The notes under the pieces were generated by a model. That model made no database searches and had not been told where the DNA came from. It saw nothing but the letters and a program-made list of their open reading frames with translations. 64,000 nt of DNA. Source: Oceanobacillus saliphilus (GTDB lineage: Bacteria > Bacillota > Bacilli > Bacillales > Amphibacillaceae). Every line of letters begins with the position of its first letter. Position 1 is the stretch's first letter. The stretch covers positions 19,941-83,940 of the forward strand of contig NZ_JALCZU010000015.1 in assembly GCF_023522835.1 (NCBI RefSeq). Direction: 5' to 3'. Positions 1 to 9,276 of this stretch are shown here, in pieces. Both the position numbers and the translations under genes were made by a program.

Positions 1-10
1 ATATAAAAAT

Positions 11-48
11 AAAGGTGAGGCACAAAAAGCGCCTCACCTTTTTCTTAT
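11..48. terminator. Bidirectional intrinsic terminator
   Basis: A perfect 10-bp stem (12-21 with 31-40) is flanked by an A-rich run on the left and a T-rich run on the right. It can end the minus-strand pseudouridine synthase gene and any transcript arriving from the left. Confidence 0.8.
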
Positions 49-50
49 AT

Positions 51-959
51 TTAACTTGATTTAGCCAAAAAAGACTGTGGTACATCTGTTTGAAACAACA
101 ATAGCTCATTTGTCGTCGGATGGTTAAATGACAGTACTTTTGCATGCAAACCAAGTCGCCCAATCGCTTTGTGCTGCTTGGATCCATATTTTTTGTCCCC
201 AACAACCGGGTGGCCAAGATCCTGCATATGCACGCGAATTTGATTTTTGCGTCCTGTTTCTAGCTGAACTTCCAATAAAGAGAATTCTTCATTGGCCTGA
301 ATCAATTGGTAATGTGTTATGGCGTGCAAGCCATCATTTGGAGTTTGGCTAGAATACATTAAATGTGTCTTGCTTTCTCTCAGCCATGAAGAAATATAGC
401 CTTTTTCTTTTGTAACCTTCCCTTCAACCAATGCAACATACGTACGTTCTTTTACAATCTCTTTCCAATTGTCCTGCATTTTCCGTTTAACCTGTTCACT
501 TTTGGCAAACATCATGACGCCAGATGTATCCTTATCCAATCGATGAACGACGAAAACTCTATTTTCAGGATTTTCCTTTTTAACATAATCCATCAATTGG
601 TGAAGTGCTGTCTGGTTCTTTTCCTTCTCTGTTGCAATCGATAATAAACCAGCTTCTTTATTGATCACGATGATGTCATCATCTTCATGGATAATGGACA
701 TCCCAATTAGCACATCTTGTTTAATAGCAGCTTTATTTTTTAAAATGGTGACTGTCTGACCAGGTCGCAACATGTAATTATATTTTGTTTCAATATGATC
801 ATCAATCGTTACTTGACCTCTTGCTAAGATGGATTTGACCGAATTTCTGCTTCTATTAGACATGACATTAAGCAAAAAGGTTAACAGTTCTAGAGGTTCC
901 TCTACGACATACTTTAGTGACTTTGCTTCTCTTCTATAATTTGAGTTTTTCTTAACCAT
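51..959 (-). CDS. RluA-family 23S rRNA-type pseudouridine synthase (YhcT-like)
   Basis: Cytoplasmic RNA-modifying enzyme that isomerises uridine to pseudouridine in structured RNA. The 302-residue product has an S4-like N-terminal region (about residues 20-75) and then the RluA/RluD catalytic domain. The signature HRLDKDTSG lies at 139-147, with Asp142 as the expected catalytic aspartate, and a late GRKNQIRVHM motif is typical of the family. Its length matches B. subtilis YhcT (from memory). It is followed at once by a strong terminator. The family is certain, but which of the several Bacillus paralogues it corresponds to cannot be settled here. Confidence 0.92.
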   Translation of the reverse strand: MVKKNSNYRREAKSLKYVVEEPLELLTFLLNVMSNRSRNSVKSILARGQVTIDDHIETKYNYMLRPGQTVTILKNKAAIKQDVLIGMSIIHEDDDIIVINKEAGLLSIATEKEKNQTALHQLMDYVKKENPENRVFVVHRLDKDTSGVMMFAKSEQVKRKMQDNWKEIVKERTYVALVEGKVTKEKGYISSWLRESKTHLMYSSQTPNDGLHAITHYQLIQANEEFSLLEVQLETGRKNQIRVHMQDLGHPVVGDKKYGSKQHKAIGRLGLHAKVLSFNHPTTNELLLFQTDVPQSFLAKSS

Positions 960-979
960 GTTAGCTAGCTCCTTAAATA

Positions 980-1031
980 AAAAAATGTTAAGATTAGCCG
1001 GATTTACATATCCAGCTCATATCCTAACATT
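980..1031 (-). terminator. Intrinsic terminator of the small HTH gene
   Basis: An imperfect hairpin of about 20 bp per arm is followed on the minus strand by a T run (at 981-985 of the plus strand). It lies between the HTH gene and the pseudouridine synthase gene, so the two are probably separate transcripts. Confidence 0.6.
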
Positions 1032-1068
1032 AGATGGAATTTATTTGAAATGCAAATTTAAGTCTATA

Positions 1069-1302
1069 TTAGTCTTCATCCTTCACATCGACATCTTCAG
1101 GTATCGGCTCATTTAGGTATTCTTCAATCATGTGGCGATATTTTTCAACCTGTTCGAAGTGCGTGGTAAATTGTGCTTTATTTATAAGGTACTGTTCCCC
1201 ATCATGGATAGCGCGAATACGACCCTGCAGTATTAAAGCTGATACTTTTGTTTCTTCCATCGATAAATATTCTGCGGTTTCCTGAATAGACAAGTACATC
1301 AA
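1069..1302 (-). CDS. Excisionase-family (MerR-like HTH) small DNA-binding protein
   Basis: A 77-residue protein. Its first 50 residues (LSIQETAEYL, then a recognition helix and an IRAIHDGEQYLINK wing) read as the helix-turn-helix used by excisionases and small MerR relatives. The tail is acidic (PIPEDVDVKDED). No integrase lies beside it, and similar stand-alone proteins are common on Bacillaceae chromosomes, so it is more likely a housekeeping regulator than a prophage excisionase. A short gap separates it from the acetyltransferase upstream, with which it may be cotranscribed. Confidence 0.75.
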   Translation of the reverse strand: MMYLSIQETAEYLSMEETKVSALILQGRIRAIHDGEQYLINKAQFTTHFEQVEKYRHMIEEYLNEPIPEDVDVKDED

Positions 1303-1340
1303 CCTTCAGCACCTTTCCTATTTTTTAACACAAAAACCCA

Positions 1341-1619
1341 TTATTTGCTTAAAACATCGTGATATTCTTCGTTTTTTTCAATTTTATCTTTAGCATATGG
1401 ACATAGAGGCAGGATTTTCTTTCCTTGTTCTCTAGCATATAGAACTACATTTTCAACTAACTGTCCAGCTATACCTTGGCCACGAAGGTCATTCGATACG
1501 TAGGTATGATCTATGACTAGCCTTTCCTCCCCAGACTCCACAAAAGTTATTTCTGCCAATGGATTCCTAATGTTGTCTCCTACATAGAATTTATTTTCAC
1601 CTTTGTTGATAGTAGCCAT
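1341..1619 (-). CDS. GNAT-type N-acetyltransferase, YjdJ family (short)
   Basis: A 92-residue mini-acetyltransferase of the Acetyltransf_CG/YjdJ type. It holds only the central GNAT fold: the acetyl-CoA loop is RGQGIAGQLVENVV, followed by a KILPLCPYAK strand with the family's cysteine and a YHDVL end. The substrate is unknown. A clear SD (TAGGAGG) precedes the ATG. It lies directly upstream of the small HTH gene on the same strand. Confidence 0.85.
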   Translation of the reverse strand: MATINKGENKFYVGDNIRNPLAEITFVESGEERLVIDHTYVSNDLRGQGIAGQLVENVVLYAREQGKKILPLCPYAKDKIEKNEEYHDVLSK

Positions 1620-1747
1620 ACTATTCCTCCTAAATAAATTGAGAATCTTCCATAATATTATACTCTATTTAAATGATGATTGAAATGAAACTTAGCTAAT
1701 TTAGCATTACCAAAAGTCTCCACTAGCATCTTTTAAAGTGGAAAAAC

Positions 1748-1779
1748 TTAACATTGTCTTAATATTCTCCTGTTATAAT
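1748..1779 (+). promoter_or_regulatory. Extended -10 promoter for the chemotaxis receptor gene
   Basis: TGTTATAAT at 1771-1779 is a textbook extended -10 element; the -35 is poor (TTAACA or TTGTCT at non-ideal spacing). Transcription would start near 1786. This leaves the ATG at 1798 almost leaderless and favours the ATG at 1834, which has AAAGGAG at 1815-1821. Confidence 0.6.
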
Positions 1780-1833
1780 TAGTAAGGATCGGTACAAATG
1801 GACTACTACATATTAAAGGAGAAACTTTCAATT

Positions 1834-3519
1834 ATGAAACTATTTTTCAGTAATTTACTTTCAAAAGCAAGCCTACGTATGCGATTGTTGATACTATTTG
1901 TATCTTTACTCGTGATTTCAATCGTTACCGTAGGTGCAGTTACATATATACAAGCAAAAAATATAACATTGAACACCATTGAAGACAGACTAACAAGAGA
2001 GACACAATTAATGGGCTACATAGCTGAAAACCTTCATTTTCTCTATGTAAGTGATGAGTCCTATTTTATGCAGCAGCTCAATGTGAATGTCCGGACACAG
2101 CAATATCAGCTTGATGAAGATGGAATTGAATCTCATTTTTTCTATATTGTCGATAATGAAGCTGCTCCTTTTACGGTAAGTGCAGATTCCTTGCCAGCTA
2201 TTTCAGATCGATTGATTACCGACATTACAGAAGAACAAAATGGACAATTCAGCAGAATGATTGATGGTGAACAATACACGATTTCCTTCCAGCAAATGGA
2301 CGAGATTGGTGGCATTTACGTGTTGCTTGTACCAAATAGTTCATTTATGACACCTGTTACAAGTATGGGATCTTACATCATTACAATTATTATAGCGAGT
2401 ATCCTGATCACTACTATTTTGCTGACGCTTTTCGTACGGACGCTAACGAATCCACTTACCGTGCTTCGCAATACGATGCGCGAAGTTCGAAAAGGTAATC
2501 TTATACAAGCACCTGAGCCGAAGACGACATTGCCGGAATTTGTTTCATTGCATAAAAGCTACGACGCGATGATTGATCAAATGAGAACGATGCTTCATGA
2601 ACTGAAGAATACGACAGTTGAACTGAACCATACAGGCGAAGATTTGAAGAATTCTTCCAATAGTGCGCTTCAATCAAGCCACGACCTTACAGAATCAATC
2701 GATATCGTTAAACAAGGAGCAGAACAAACTGCCAGTAGTTCAGAAAACAGTGTATCCAGTTCCATGGCAATGAAAAACAAAACGGAAATCATGATGCAAA
2801 ATATGGATAATGTGTTCGCAAACGCGGAGAGCATGAATACGTCCGCAGTAAATGGCGAAAAAAATATATCAAAATTAATTACGACTCTTCAAACATATGA
2901 AAAAGATTTCCGTGATTTAACGGAAACAATTCAGCAAGTAAATGATTACTCCCTATCTATTTCAAAACTGGTTGGATTGATTCAGGGCATAGCAGAGCAA
3001 ACAAAATTATTGTCCCTTAATGCCTCGATTGAAGCTGCTCGTGCAGGTGATGCCGGCAAAGGGTTTTCCGTTGTTGCAAATGAAGTTGGAAAGTTGGCTG
3101 AACAGTCCTCCACTGCAGCTTATGAAATAACCAATGCCATCTCTAATATGGAAGAGATTACACATGATGCTACAAAAGAATTTAAACAAATGCAGAAAAA
3201 AACAATTACCAATTTAACGATAGCGAATGATTCAAAATCCTCTTTTGATGATTTGATGAAGGAAATTGAGGAAACGACAAGAAAGCTTCAGCATACGAAG
3301 GAAGAACTGGAGGAGCTTAAAAAGGAACTCCCTAAATTGGAACTATCGGCAGAAGACTTTGCATCTATCTCACAAGAAACGTTGGCAAGTGCGGAAGAAA
3401 TGCTCGCAAGCAGCGAACATCAATATAAACAAACGGAAAACACACATGAAATTGGTTTAAAGCTTATGAATATATCAAACTCTTTATCTCAGATTACAAA
3501 GCAATTCACCGTGAATTGA
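1834..3519 (+). CDS. Methyl-accepting chemotaxis protein (transducer)
   Basis: Membrane receptor that passes ligand signals to CheA/CheW. It has one N-terminal transmembrane segment ([22 protein letters not shown]) and an extracellular sensor of roughly 140 residues. A second transmembrane segment ([21 protein letters not shown]) leads into a HAMP linker and a long coiled-coil signalling domain. The hairpin tip is clear: [20 protein letters not shown] followed by FSVVANEV. The start at 1834 is preferred to the in-frame ATG at 1798 because of the SD at 1815-1821 and the promoter position; either leaves the protein intact. The ligand cannot be predicted. The gene stands alone with its own promoter and terminator. 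Confidence 0.93.
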   Translation: MKLFFSNLLSKASLRMRLLILFVSLLVISIVTVGAVTYIQAKNITLNTIEDRLTRETQLMGYIAENLHFLYVSDESYFMQQLNVNVRTQQYQLDEDGIESHFFYIVDNEAAPFTVSADSLPAISDRLITDITEEQNGQFSRMIDGEQYTISFQQMDEIGGIYVLLVPNSSFMTPVTSMGSYIITIIIASILITTILLTLFVRTLTNPLTVLRNTMREVRKGNLIQAPEPKTTLPEFVSLHKSYDAMIDQMRTMLHELKNTTVELNHTGEDLKNSSNSALQSSHDLTESIDIVKQGAEQTASSSENSVSSSMAMKNKTEIMMQNMDNVFANAESMNTSAVNGEKNISKLITTLQTYEKDFRDLTETIQQVNDYSLSISKLVGLIQGIAEQTKLLSLNASIEAARAGDAGKGFSVVANEVGKLAEQSSTAAYEITNAISNMEEITHDATKEFKQMQKKTITNLTIANDSKSSFDDLMKEIEETTRKLQHTKEELEELKKELPKLELSAEDFASISQETLASAEEMLASSEHQYKQTENTHEIGLKLMNISNSLSQITKQFTVN

Positions 3520-3544
3520 CCGTTTTTTTGTTTTCGTTACCTTC

Positions 3545-3576
3545 AAAAAGCCGCTTGATAAATCATGCGGCTTTTT
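3545..3576. terminator. Bidirectional terminator between convergent genes
   Basis: A perfect 10-bp stem, AAAAAGCCGC (3545-3554) with its complement (3567-3576), ends in A5/T5 tracts. It serves the chemotaxis gene and the convergent hydrolase. Confidence 0.85.
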
Positions 3577-3603
3577 GACATGGTTAAATTTTGTAAGATC
3601 CTT

Positions 3604-4443
3604 TTATCCACTGAGACCTCTTAAATCAGTATGAATAAGAATTTGTTCATAAATCTCTTTCGTTCTCTCTTCTGTTACTAAATGACCAGTTTTTTCAAAA
3701 GTAATTAACTTCGCATTTGGCAGGTCTGCTTCTAAACGTTTACCTACCCCTACTGGAACAACTTTGTCTTCTTCACCCCAAATTAGTAATGCTGGTGTTT
3801 TGACTTCTTTCAGTTGATTAGCATTTAAATCACCTTCCCGATGCCGCAGCAATCTTACGAGTGATTTATAAAAATTTTCTTCCTTGAGCGGACCTTCAAA
3901 TTCCCTTATATGATCATCCGTAATTAATGCTTGATTGTAAAAGACATTTTGCAGGCTTTCTCTAACATCCCTTCTGGTCACTCTTCGTTTAACGGCTATA
4001 TTAAATAATGGCAGATAGGAGCATAAAATCATTAAGCGGTTAGCACTTTTTAAATATCCGGAACTGCTCAGCAAGATCAGTCTGTTTATCTGTTCAGGTA
4101 TTAATCTTGCAGTATATAAAGCAATTTGTCCCCCCATGGAATGGCCGATAATACAAACATTCTTAAGCCTGAAATAATCAATGCATTCAGCTACTATTTT
4201 GGCATAATTTTCGTAACTATACACAAAAGACATTGATTTTTCGCTCCTCCCAAAGCCAGGCAAGTCTAAAGCAATAATTGAAAAATGCTTTGCCAGTAAT
4301 GGGATAAGACGGTTGAATGTGTAGGTGGAGGATACAAATCCGTGAACAAGTACAAGTGGAGGTTTCCCGTTCAGAATATATTCACAATATATTTTTACAT
4401 TCCCTAAAAGAAGCATTGTTCTTGAATAGTTGCTTTGATTCAT
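3604..4443 (-). CDS. Alpha/beta hydrolase
   Basis: Cytoplasmic alpha/beta-fold hydrolase of 279 residues. Visible features are the oxyanion-loop HGF (about 34), the nucleophile elbow GHSMGG with Ser102, the acid residue in WGEEDKVVP and the C-terminal His in TGHLVTEE, so the triad looks complete. The SD AGGTG lies 5 nt before the ATG. The ester or amide substrate cannot be read from the sequence. The gene is monocistronic, with about 900 bp of non-coding DNA upstream. Confidence 0.88.
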   Translation of the reverse strand: MNQSNYSRTMLLLGNVKIYCEYILNGKPPLVLVHGFVSSTYTFNRLIPLLAKHFSIIALDLPGFGRSEKSMSFVYSYENYAKIVAECIDYFRLKNVCIIGHSMGGQIALYTARLIPEQINRLILLSSSGYLKSANRLMILCSYLPLFNIAVKRRVTRRDVRESLQNVFYNQALITDDHIREFEGPLKEENFYKSLVRLLRHREGDLNANQLKEVKTPALLIWGEEDKVVPVGVGKRLEADLPNAKLITFEKTGHLVTEERTKEIYEQILIHTDLRGLSG

Positions 4444-4868
4444 TATGTCACCTCATGATTTCATGTCAACTATCCCCTATTATTTCCTTTAACCAGGGAA
4501 ACATGTGAGGGAGATTATGGCTTCCTAGTTAAATTTCTTATTTAGAAAATAGCAGTCACTATTTTCATCTACCCTGCTCTCTTCAATATGTAACCACTTT
4601 ATTAATTTTTTTTTACATTTCTCATCTTTATCCTGGTTCTTCTACAGGCTGGCATTTGGATAAAGTATGAAACATCACTTTTATCAATAGCTCAACTTTT
4701 GCATGGTGAAATTGACAGATAAGTATTGGTAGAATGAAGAGGGTGAATCACTGCTTATGTTGACTTTAATTAACTGTTAGGCTTTCATCGCAGTTGATAT
4801 AAAGACGTAACTTCAATGTTAAATGTAAAGCACACTTGTAATGGAAATAGTTTTTCATGCAACCGCAG

Positions 4869-4976
4869 CCCGTATACACTTCGCTTTCCACGGGCGGCTG
4901 GTGAGCCCCTTCATGCTGACGCATTTCAGTGTCTCACCTATGCCTTTCCTCCCGTTGGAGTCTCCGTGTATACGGG
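4869..4976 (-). repeat. Bacillaceae-type palindromic intergenic repeat, copy A
   Basis: A 108-bp element bounded by perfect 11-bp inverted ends (CCCGTATACAC and GTGTATACGGG). Inside are the GGCTGGTGAGCC and GTCTCACC blocks and a GGGCGGCTGG segment known from abundant GC-rich intergenic repeats of Bacillaceae. It is in inverted orientation to copy B 147 bp away. It could act as a folded RNA or a hairpin-type miniature element. Confidence 0.75.
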
Positions 4977-5122
4977 TTGCTGGTATGGGAGTTTTTCAAT
5001 AACTATCAATGATTTAACTTTCCTATAAACCCATAATTTTATAAAAAAAGACACAATTTTTTTTCGTAATTAGCTATTTAGCGCTATTGCATGTGAAATA
5101 ATTGGAAGCAATCTTCTAACCA

Positions 5123-5240
5123 GCTCTGGGAAATACACGGAGACTTCTGCGGGAGAAAAGGCATCGGTGAGACAGCGCAGCGCTTTAGCGCAAGTTGGCT
5201 CACCAGCCGCCCGCGAAAAGCGCAGTGTATTTCCCAGAGC
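5123..5240 (+). repeat. Bacillaceae-type palindromic intergenic repeat, copy B
   Basis: A 118-bp element with perfect 16-bp inverted ends (GCTCTGGGAAATACAC and its complement). The core aligns with the reverse complement of copy A (GGAGACT, then ATCGGTGAGAC, then GGCTCACCAGCCGCCCG). The terminal arms differ between the copies, yet each pair is perfectly complementary, so pairing rather than sequence is conserved. Confidence 0.75.
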
Positions 5241-5368
5241 GATAGCCGAAGATACTTATCCCGCATCACAGCTTATATCAAATCCAACGTTATTAAGTTA
5301 CTTCTTAGTATTGGACTTTTGTTTTTATAACAAATCAGGACTACAATAGTTACGAAAGGAGTTTTACA

Positions 5369-6241
5369 ATGATCCATAACTATAATTTACCCACAAATAT
5401 AAATGAACTTTTAAATTCCAAACGAAATAAGAAAGATACATTCCAGGAATTAATCAGACAAGCTGGCTACGTTCCTCCTGAAATGGACTTACTCACGGAT
5501 GCCATTTCGGCTTTAAGTATGGGAAAGAATATTTTACTAAAAGGTCCAACCGGGGCTGGTAAGACGAAGTTCGCAGAGACATTGTCTTATTTATTCAACC
5601 AGCCGATGTTCAGTGTCAACTGTTCGGTTGACCTGGATGCTGAGAGCTTACTTGGCTTTAAAACATTAGCATATGAGGATGAAAAACAAGTAATCGAATT
5701 TATCCCAGGTCCTGTAATCAACGCGATGAATGATGGAAACTTCCTATATATTGATGAGATAAATATGGCTAAGCCGGAAACGTTACCATTGATCAATGGT
5801 GTGCTTGACTATCGCAGAACGATCACGAATCCATTTACAAATGAAATCATTACTGCAAAAGATGGTTTTGGAGTGATTGCTGCCATTAATGAAGGCTATA
5901 TCGGAACAGTCCCACTGAATGAGGCTTTAAAAAACCGCTTTATCGTCATCGAGGTGCCTTATATTGAGGGAGAACAATTGAAACAGTTGATTCAAACAAG
6001 TACAGATTTGACTGATGATCGTATGATTAATCTTTTTGTAACATTGTCGGGTGATCTTATTACTGCTGTCCATCAAGGTAAACTATCCGAAGACGCCGCA
6101 TCCATCCGTGCGCTGCTTGATGCTTGTGATTTGAGCACGATCATCCCACCAAGACGTGCAATTCTCCGCTCTATCATCGATAAGCTGGAAGAAGAACGGG
6201 AAAAAGAATTTGTAATGAATTTGACAGAAACTTTATTTTAG
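5369..6241 (+). CDS. MoxR-family AAA+ ATPase (NorQ/CbbQ-like)
   Basis: A 290-residue AAA+ ATPase of the MoxR group, which works with a VWA-domain partner to remodel or insert metal cofactors in client proteins. Walker A is GPTGAGKT (59-66), Walker B is FLYIDE (125-130), and a sensor-type segment is VIAAINEG. The start has a strong SD (GAAAGGAG). Its stop is 15 bp from the next gene, which encodes the VWA partner, so the two form an operon. The client is unknown: no nitric-oxide reductase, Rubisco or chelatase gene lies nearby. Confidence 0.9.
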   Translation: MIHNYNLPTNINELLNSKRNKKDTFQELIRQAGYVPPEMDLLTDAISALSMGKNILLKGPTGAGKTKFAETLSYLFNQPMFSVNCSVDLDAESLLGFKTLAYEDEKQVIEFIPGPVINAMNDGNFLYIDEINMAKPETLPLINGVLDYRRTITNPFTNEIITAKDGFGVIAAINEGYIGTVPLNEALKNRFIVIEVPYIEGEQLKQLIQTSTDLTDDRMINLFVTLSGDLITAVHQGKLSEDAASIRALLDACDLSTIIPPRRAILRSIIDKLEEEREKEFVMNLTETLF

Positions 6242-6256
6242 ATAGGAGCATGCTGG

Positions 6257-8170
6257 ATGTATCGTTTCCATGACTCAAAAGTAGATACAAACCTTTTTAT
6301 GCAATTACAGGACTTGGCTACCGTTCTATCCGGCAATCCTGATTTGGATTTTGAACATAATTACGGATCATTTATTGATCTGTCCGACAACAAAGTGACC
6401 GGCAGCCGATTCTGGGATAAATTAAGTACGGATGTAAAGGAAGCAGGGCTGAAAACAGATGTCATCTTACGCACAATCGGAACGTTGCATTATTCCGATG
6501 TGCCATCTATGAAGGCATATTTGAAAAATATGAGTGAAATCAACCTTCCTAATTTTTCGAGTCAATTATTCGCACTTTTGGAGGATATAAGACTGGAGGA
6601 AATTATAAAAATAGAGCGTCCTGGCACTAAAAAATGGTTCAATGTCCGCAGAAATCATTTAAAGCATTACTTTGAAAACCAATTATCCGCAACGATCACG
6701 AGAGGGTTACCTACAGATGAATTATTTTGCCTGATCTATTTACTAATACAATCGGATAATCCTGATCCGGTTTTCCCGCGGGCGAATACGAACCAACTTC
6801 GCCAACTTGACCAATTGAAGCCACTTATTTATTCCGTATTTGAGGCAAAAAGTACTGAGGATATCTCAAGCATAGCTGAACAAATTACATTCCGAATTAA
6901 CTTGAATTATCACGATTCTGTCAATCGATATTTTATTTTTCCAATCGGTCATATTGAGAATTACACCAAAAACACGCTATTTGATGAACTGACACGGACC
7001 GATGAATTAGTTAATAATGACCAGGAAGAAATGGATGAGGAGAAAAGTGAATACTTTGATCAGGAATTCTCCACTTGGCATCGGGAAAATAAAAATGGCG
7101 ACCGCAAGCAAAACTTCCTGCAATTCGAACTTGAGCAAGGGACAAAAACAAGTATGATGGGTGGCGGAGCAAGAGAAACGGAAGATGCGGACCAGGCAAT
7201 GGCTTCCATACAAGGAGCTTCGGGTGAAAGCAAGGAGAAGGATTATTCCAAAATGGAAGCTCTGGATAAACAAGAAGAAAGTCCTGCCATGCAAGGGAAT
7301 GAGAGTATTTATGGGGAAGAAAATAAAGATGCAGTCCATCTTGTTAAAATGGCGGAAACTCCTTCTAACGCCGATATGAACCACTATCAGGAATTTGTTA
7401 AATCTATTGAAGCCTATAAACGAAAGCTTGCAAATACAATCAAAAAAACGATCGAGCATAAGAAAAATACACCAAGAAAAGATCTAGCTGTCGGACGTTT
7501 ATCGAAGAAGTTGCTTCCTCTCTTTCTTGAAGAAAATCCGAGAATCTTTTATAAGAAAAATCACGAATCAAAGGAATTCGATGCTGTATTTACGTTGCTT
7601 GTCGATTGCTCTGCTTCCATGAAAGGTAAAATGGAAGAAACGAAAAGAGGAATTGTTTTATTTCATGAAGTCCTAAAAGATTTGAATATCCCCCACTCGA
7701 TCATCGGTTTCTGGGAGGACGCCAACGAGGTGAAAGGAAACTATCAACCGAATTATTTTCATGTTATCCATTCCTATACAGACTCCCTCTATCAAGATAA
7801 TGGCGCCAAAATCATGCAACTCGAGCCCCAGGAGGACAATCGGGACGGTTTTAGTATTCGTGTTGTTACGAAAGAACTCGAAGCAAGACGTGAGAAGAAT
7901 AAGTTTCTGCTCGTATTTTCTGACGGTGAACCGGCAGCATCCGGATACGACCAAAATGGGATTGTCGATACACATCTGGCAGTGTCTGAGGCCCGAAAAA
8001 AGAAAATCGATGTGATTGGAATGTTTTTGGCAGATGGGGAAATCGGTGAAAGAGAAGATGATACGATGAAAAATATATACGGTAAAGAACGAGTTATGGT
8101 TCCAACTGTTTCGGAACTTCCGGAGCAATTTACACCGCTGTTGAAAAAACTGCTCCTAAAAGCAATTTAG
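6257..8170 (+). CDS. VWA-domain protein, NorD/CobT-like partner of the MoxR ATPase
   Basis: A 637-residue cytosolic protein. The N-terminal 250 residues are helical; a charged low-complexity middle (about 255-365, rich in E, D, K and Q) follows. The C-terminal von Willebrand A domain begins near 440 with the MIDAS motif DCSASMKGK (DxSxS), then VFSDGEP and GMFLADGEIGE. The arrangement matches NorD/CobT proteins that act with MoxR ATPases, and the gene directly follows that ATPase. It has an SD (TAGGAG) and shares a strong terminator downstream. The exact pathway is not inferable. Confidence 0.88.
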   Translation: MYRFHDSKVDTNLFMQLQDLATVLSGNPDLDFEHNYGSFIDLSDNKVTGSRFWDKLSTDVKEAGLKTDVILRTIGTLHYSDVPSMKAYLKNMSEINLPNFSSQLFALLEDIRLEEIIKIERPGTKKWFNVRRNHLKHYFENQLSATITRGLPTDELFCLIYLLIQSDNPDPVFPRANTNQLRQLDQLKPLIYSVFEAKSTEDISSIAEQITFRINLNYHDSVNRYFIFPIGHIENYTKNTLFDELTRTDELVNNDQEEMDEEKSEYFDQEFSTWHRENKNGDRKQNFLQFELEQGTKTSMMGGGARETEDADQAMASIQGASGESKEKDYSKMEALDKQEESPAMQGNESIYGEENKDAVHLVKMAETPSNADMNHYQEFVKSIEAYKRKLANTIKKTIEHKKNTPRKDLAVGRLSKKLLPLFLEENPRIFYKKNHESKEFDAVFTLLVDCSASMKGKMEETKRGIVLFHEVLKDLNIPHSIIGFWEDANEVKGNYQPNYFHVIHSYTDSLYQDNGAKIMQLEPQEDNRDGFSIRVVTKELEARREKNKFLLVFSDGEPAASGYDQNGIVDTHLAVSEARKKKIDVIGMFLADGEIGEREDDTMKNIYGKERVMVPTVSELPEQFTPLLKKLLLKAI

Positions 8171-8203
8171 AAAAAATCGTAAATTTTAGTTCTGTGACAT
8201 TAG

Positions 8204-8237
8204 AAAAGGTACAGCATCGGATGCTGTACCTTTTTGA
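8204..8237. terminator. Bidirectional terminator
   Basis: A perfect 14-bp stem (8204-8217 with 8221-8234) with a CGG loop and A4/T5 tracts lies between the convergent VWA and PTS permease genes. Confidence 0.9.
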
Positions 8238-8247
8238 ATAATACTCG

Positions 8248-9276
8248 TTATTGGATTTCCATATGCAAATCCCCTGTTTTTGCCCAACCTTTTAGTTTCA
8301 ACGCTTGATAGACGACTACAGAAATAATTGCCGGGGCAATAACACCGACTACAAGATACATTAACATAACACCAGGTCCTTGATTTGCCAGAATATTAAT
8401 AGGCGCAATAAAGGAATTTAGACCAAGCCCTGCTAATTCATAGGGTACTTGGAAATCAAAGATTAGGATAGCAATTGGCGCACAAATGATGGATGAAAGA
8501 AATGGACCTGCCACCAGACGCGGATTCTTAACGAGATTTGGAACTTGAACTTTCGGTGTAAGGAATGATTGGGCAATATTTGCACCTGCATCATTTTGTT
8601 TCAATGACATAGCAGTCCAACCTGCAAATTGTGCCGTACAACCAATTAATGCTGCAGCACTTGATACCGGATCAAGCTGCAAGGCAATCGCAATTGCCGC
8701 AGAAGATGCAGGCGACATAAGGAAAATGCTCCACACAAGTGCAATAACAATCGATCCAACAAAAGGTGAACCATCAACTGAATTTGCAATATACATACTC
8801 AATTGTTCCAATAAAGGCGTGGTCACAGCTGCCAGTCCGACACCGGAAACCCCTCCAGCAAATGTTGCTGAAAATGGAATCGAAAGCATGTCCAGTTTTG
8901 TTTTTCCAGCCACACGCTTTCCTACCCATATTGCAATTACTGCAGCGAAAACCGCACTAATCGGCTGACCTGTCGTCAACACCCATGCACCATCAGCATT
9001 CATTGTCAATGCATTCGCCCCCACAGTACTCGAAGCCATTGCACTGAAAATAATCAATGTATTCCCACCAAGCTGATAAGCAATACCAGCTCCAATAGCA
9101 GGTGCAAGCATTAATTGTGCTGCCTTACCTACCGTAAGAAAACCTTCCCAACCTGTAAATGTCCCGAACGTCTCAATTAGAAGGCCGATTCCTAGTGTTA
9201 CTAATACTGCATTCGCAAGTCCTTGCGAGGCTTTATACGTACGATCAATAATATATTGTTTCGTTGACTGTTTCAT
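8248..9276 (-). CDS. PTS_EIIC_2-family membrane permease
   Basis: A polytopic membrane protein of 342 residues of the orphan PTS_EIIC_2 type, with about 8-10 hydrophobic segments and many Gly/Ala-rich helices (QLMLAPAIGAGIAYQLGG, FAGGVSGVGLAAVTTPLL). The start at 9276 is chosen because AGGGGG precedes that ATG by a good distance, whereas a longer in-frame start would run through the leader's terminator. No EIIA or EIIB gene adjoins it, and the substrate is unknown. Expression is probably controlled by the structured leader upstream. Confidence 0.85.
   Translation of the reverse strand: MKQSTKQYIIDRTYKASQGLANAVLVTLGIGLLIETFGTFTGWEGFLTVGKAAQLMLAPAIGAGIAYQLGGNTLIIFSAMASSTVGANALTMNADGAWVLTTGQPISAVFAAVIAIWVGKRVAGKTKLDMLSIPFSATFAGGVSGVGLAAVTTPLLEQLSMYIANSVDGSPFVGSIVIALVWSIFLMSPASSAAIAIALQLDPVSSAAALIGCTAQFAGWTAMSLKQNDAGANIAQSFLTPKVQVPNLVKNPRLVAGPFLSSIICAPIAILIFDFQVPYELAGLGLNSFIAPINILANQGPGVMLMYLVVGVIAPAIISVVVYQALKLKGWAKTGDLHMEIQ

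Larger units (their letters stand above)
4444..5368. other. 925-bp non-coding stretch with two inverted repeat copies
   Basis: No convincing gene lies here; the open frames follow the repeats and look spurious. It holds the two palindromic repeat copies listed separately (4869-4976 and 5123-5240). The remainder is AT-rich and presumably carries the promoters of the divergent hydrolase and MoxR genes. Confidence 0.6.

Noticed and set aside
1069-1302. Prophage excisionase
   Set aside because: No integrase or phage genes nearby; the protein type is widespread as a stand-alone chromosomal gene.
4816-5028. 70-codon plus-strand open frame
   Set aside because: It lies across palindromic repeat copy A, has no SD and follows the repeat's composition.
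5084-5349. Overlapping open frames on both strands
   Set aside because: Both are created by repeat copy B; no SD, no protein family.
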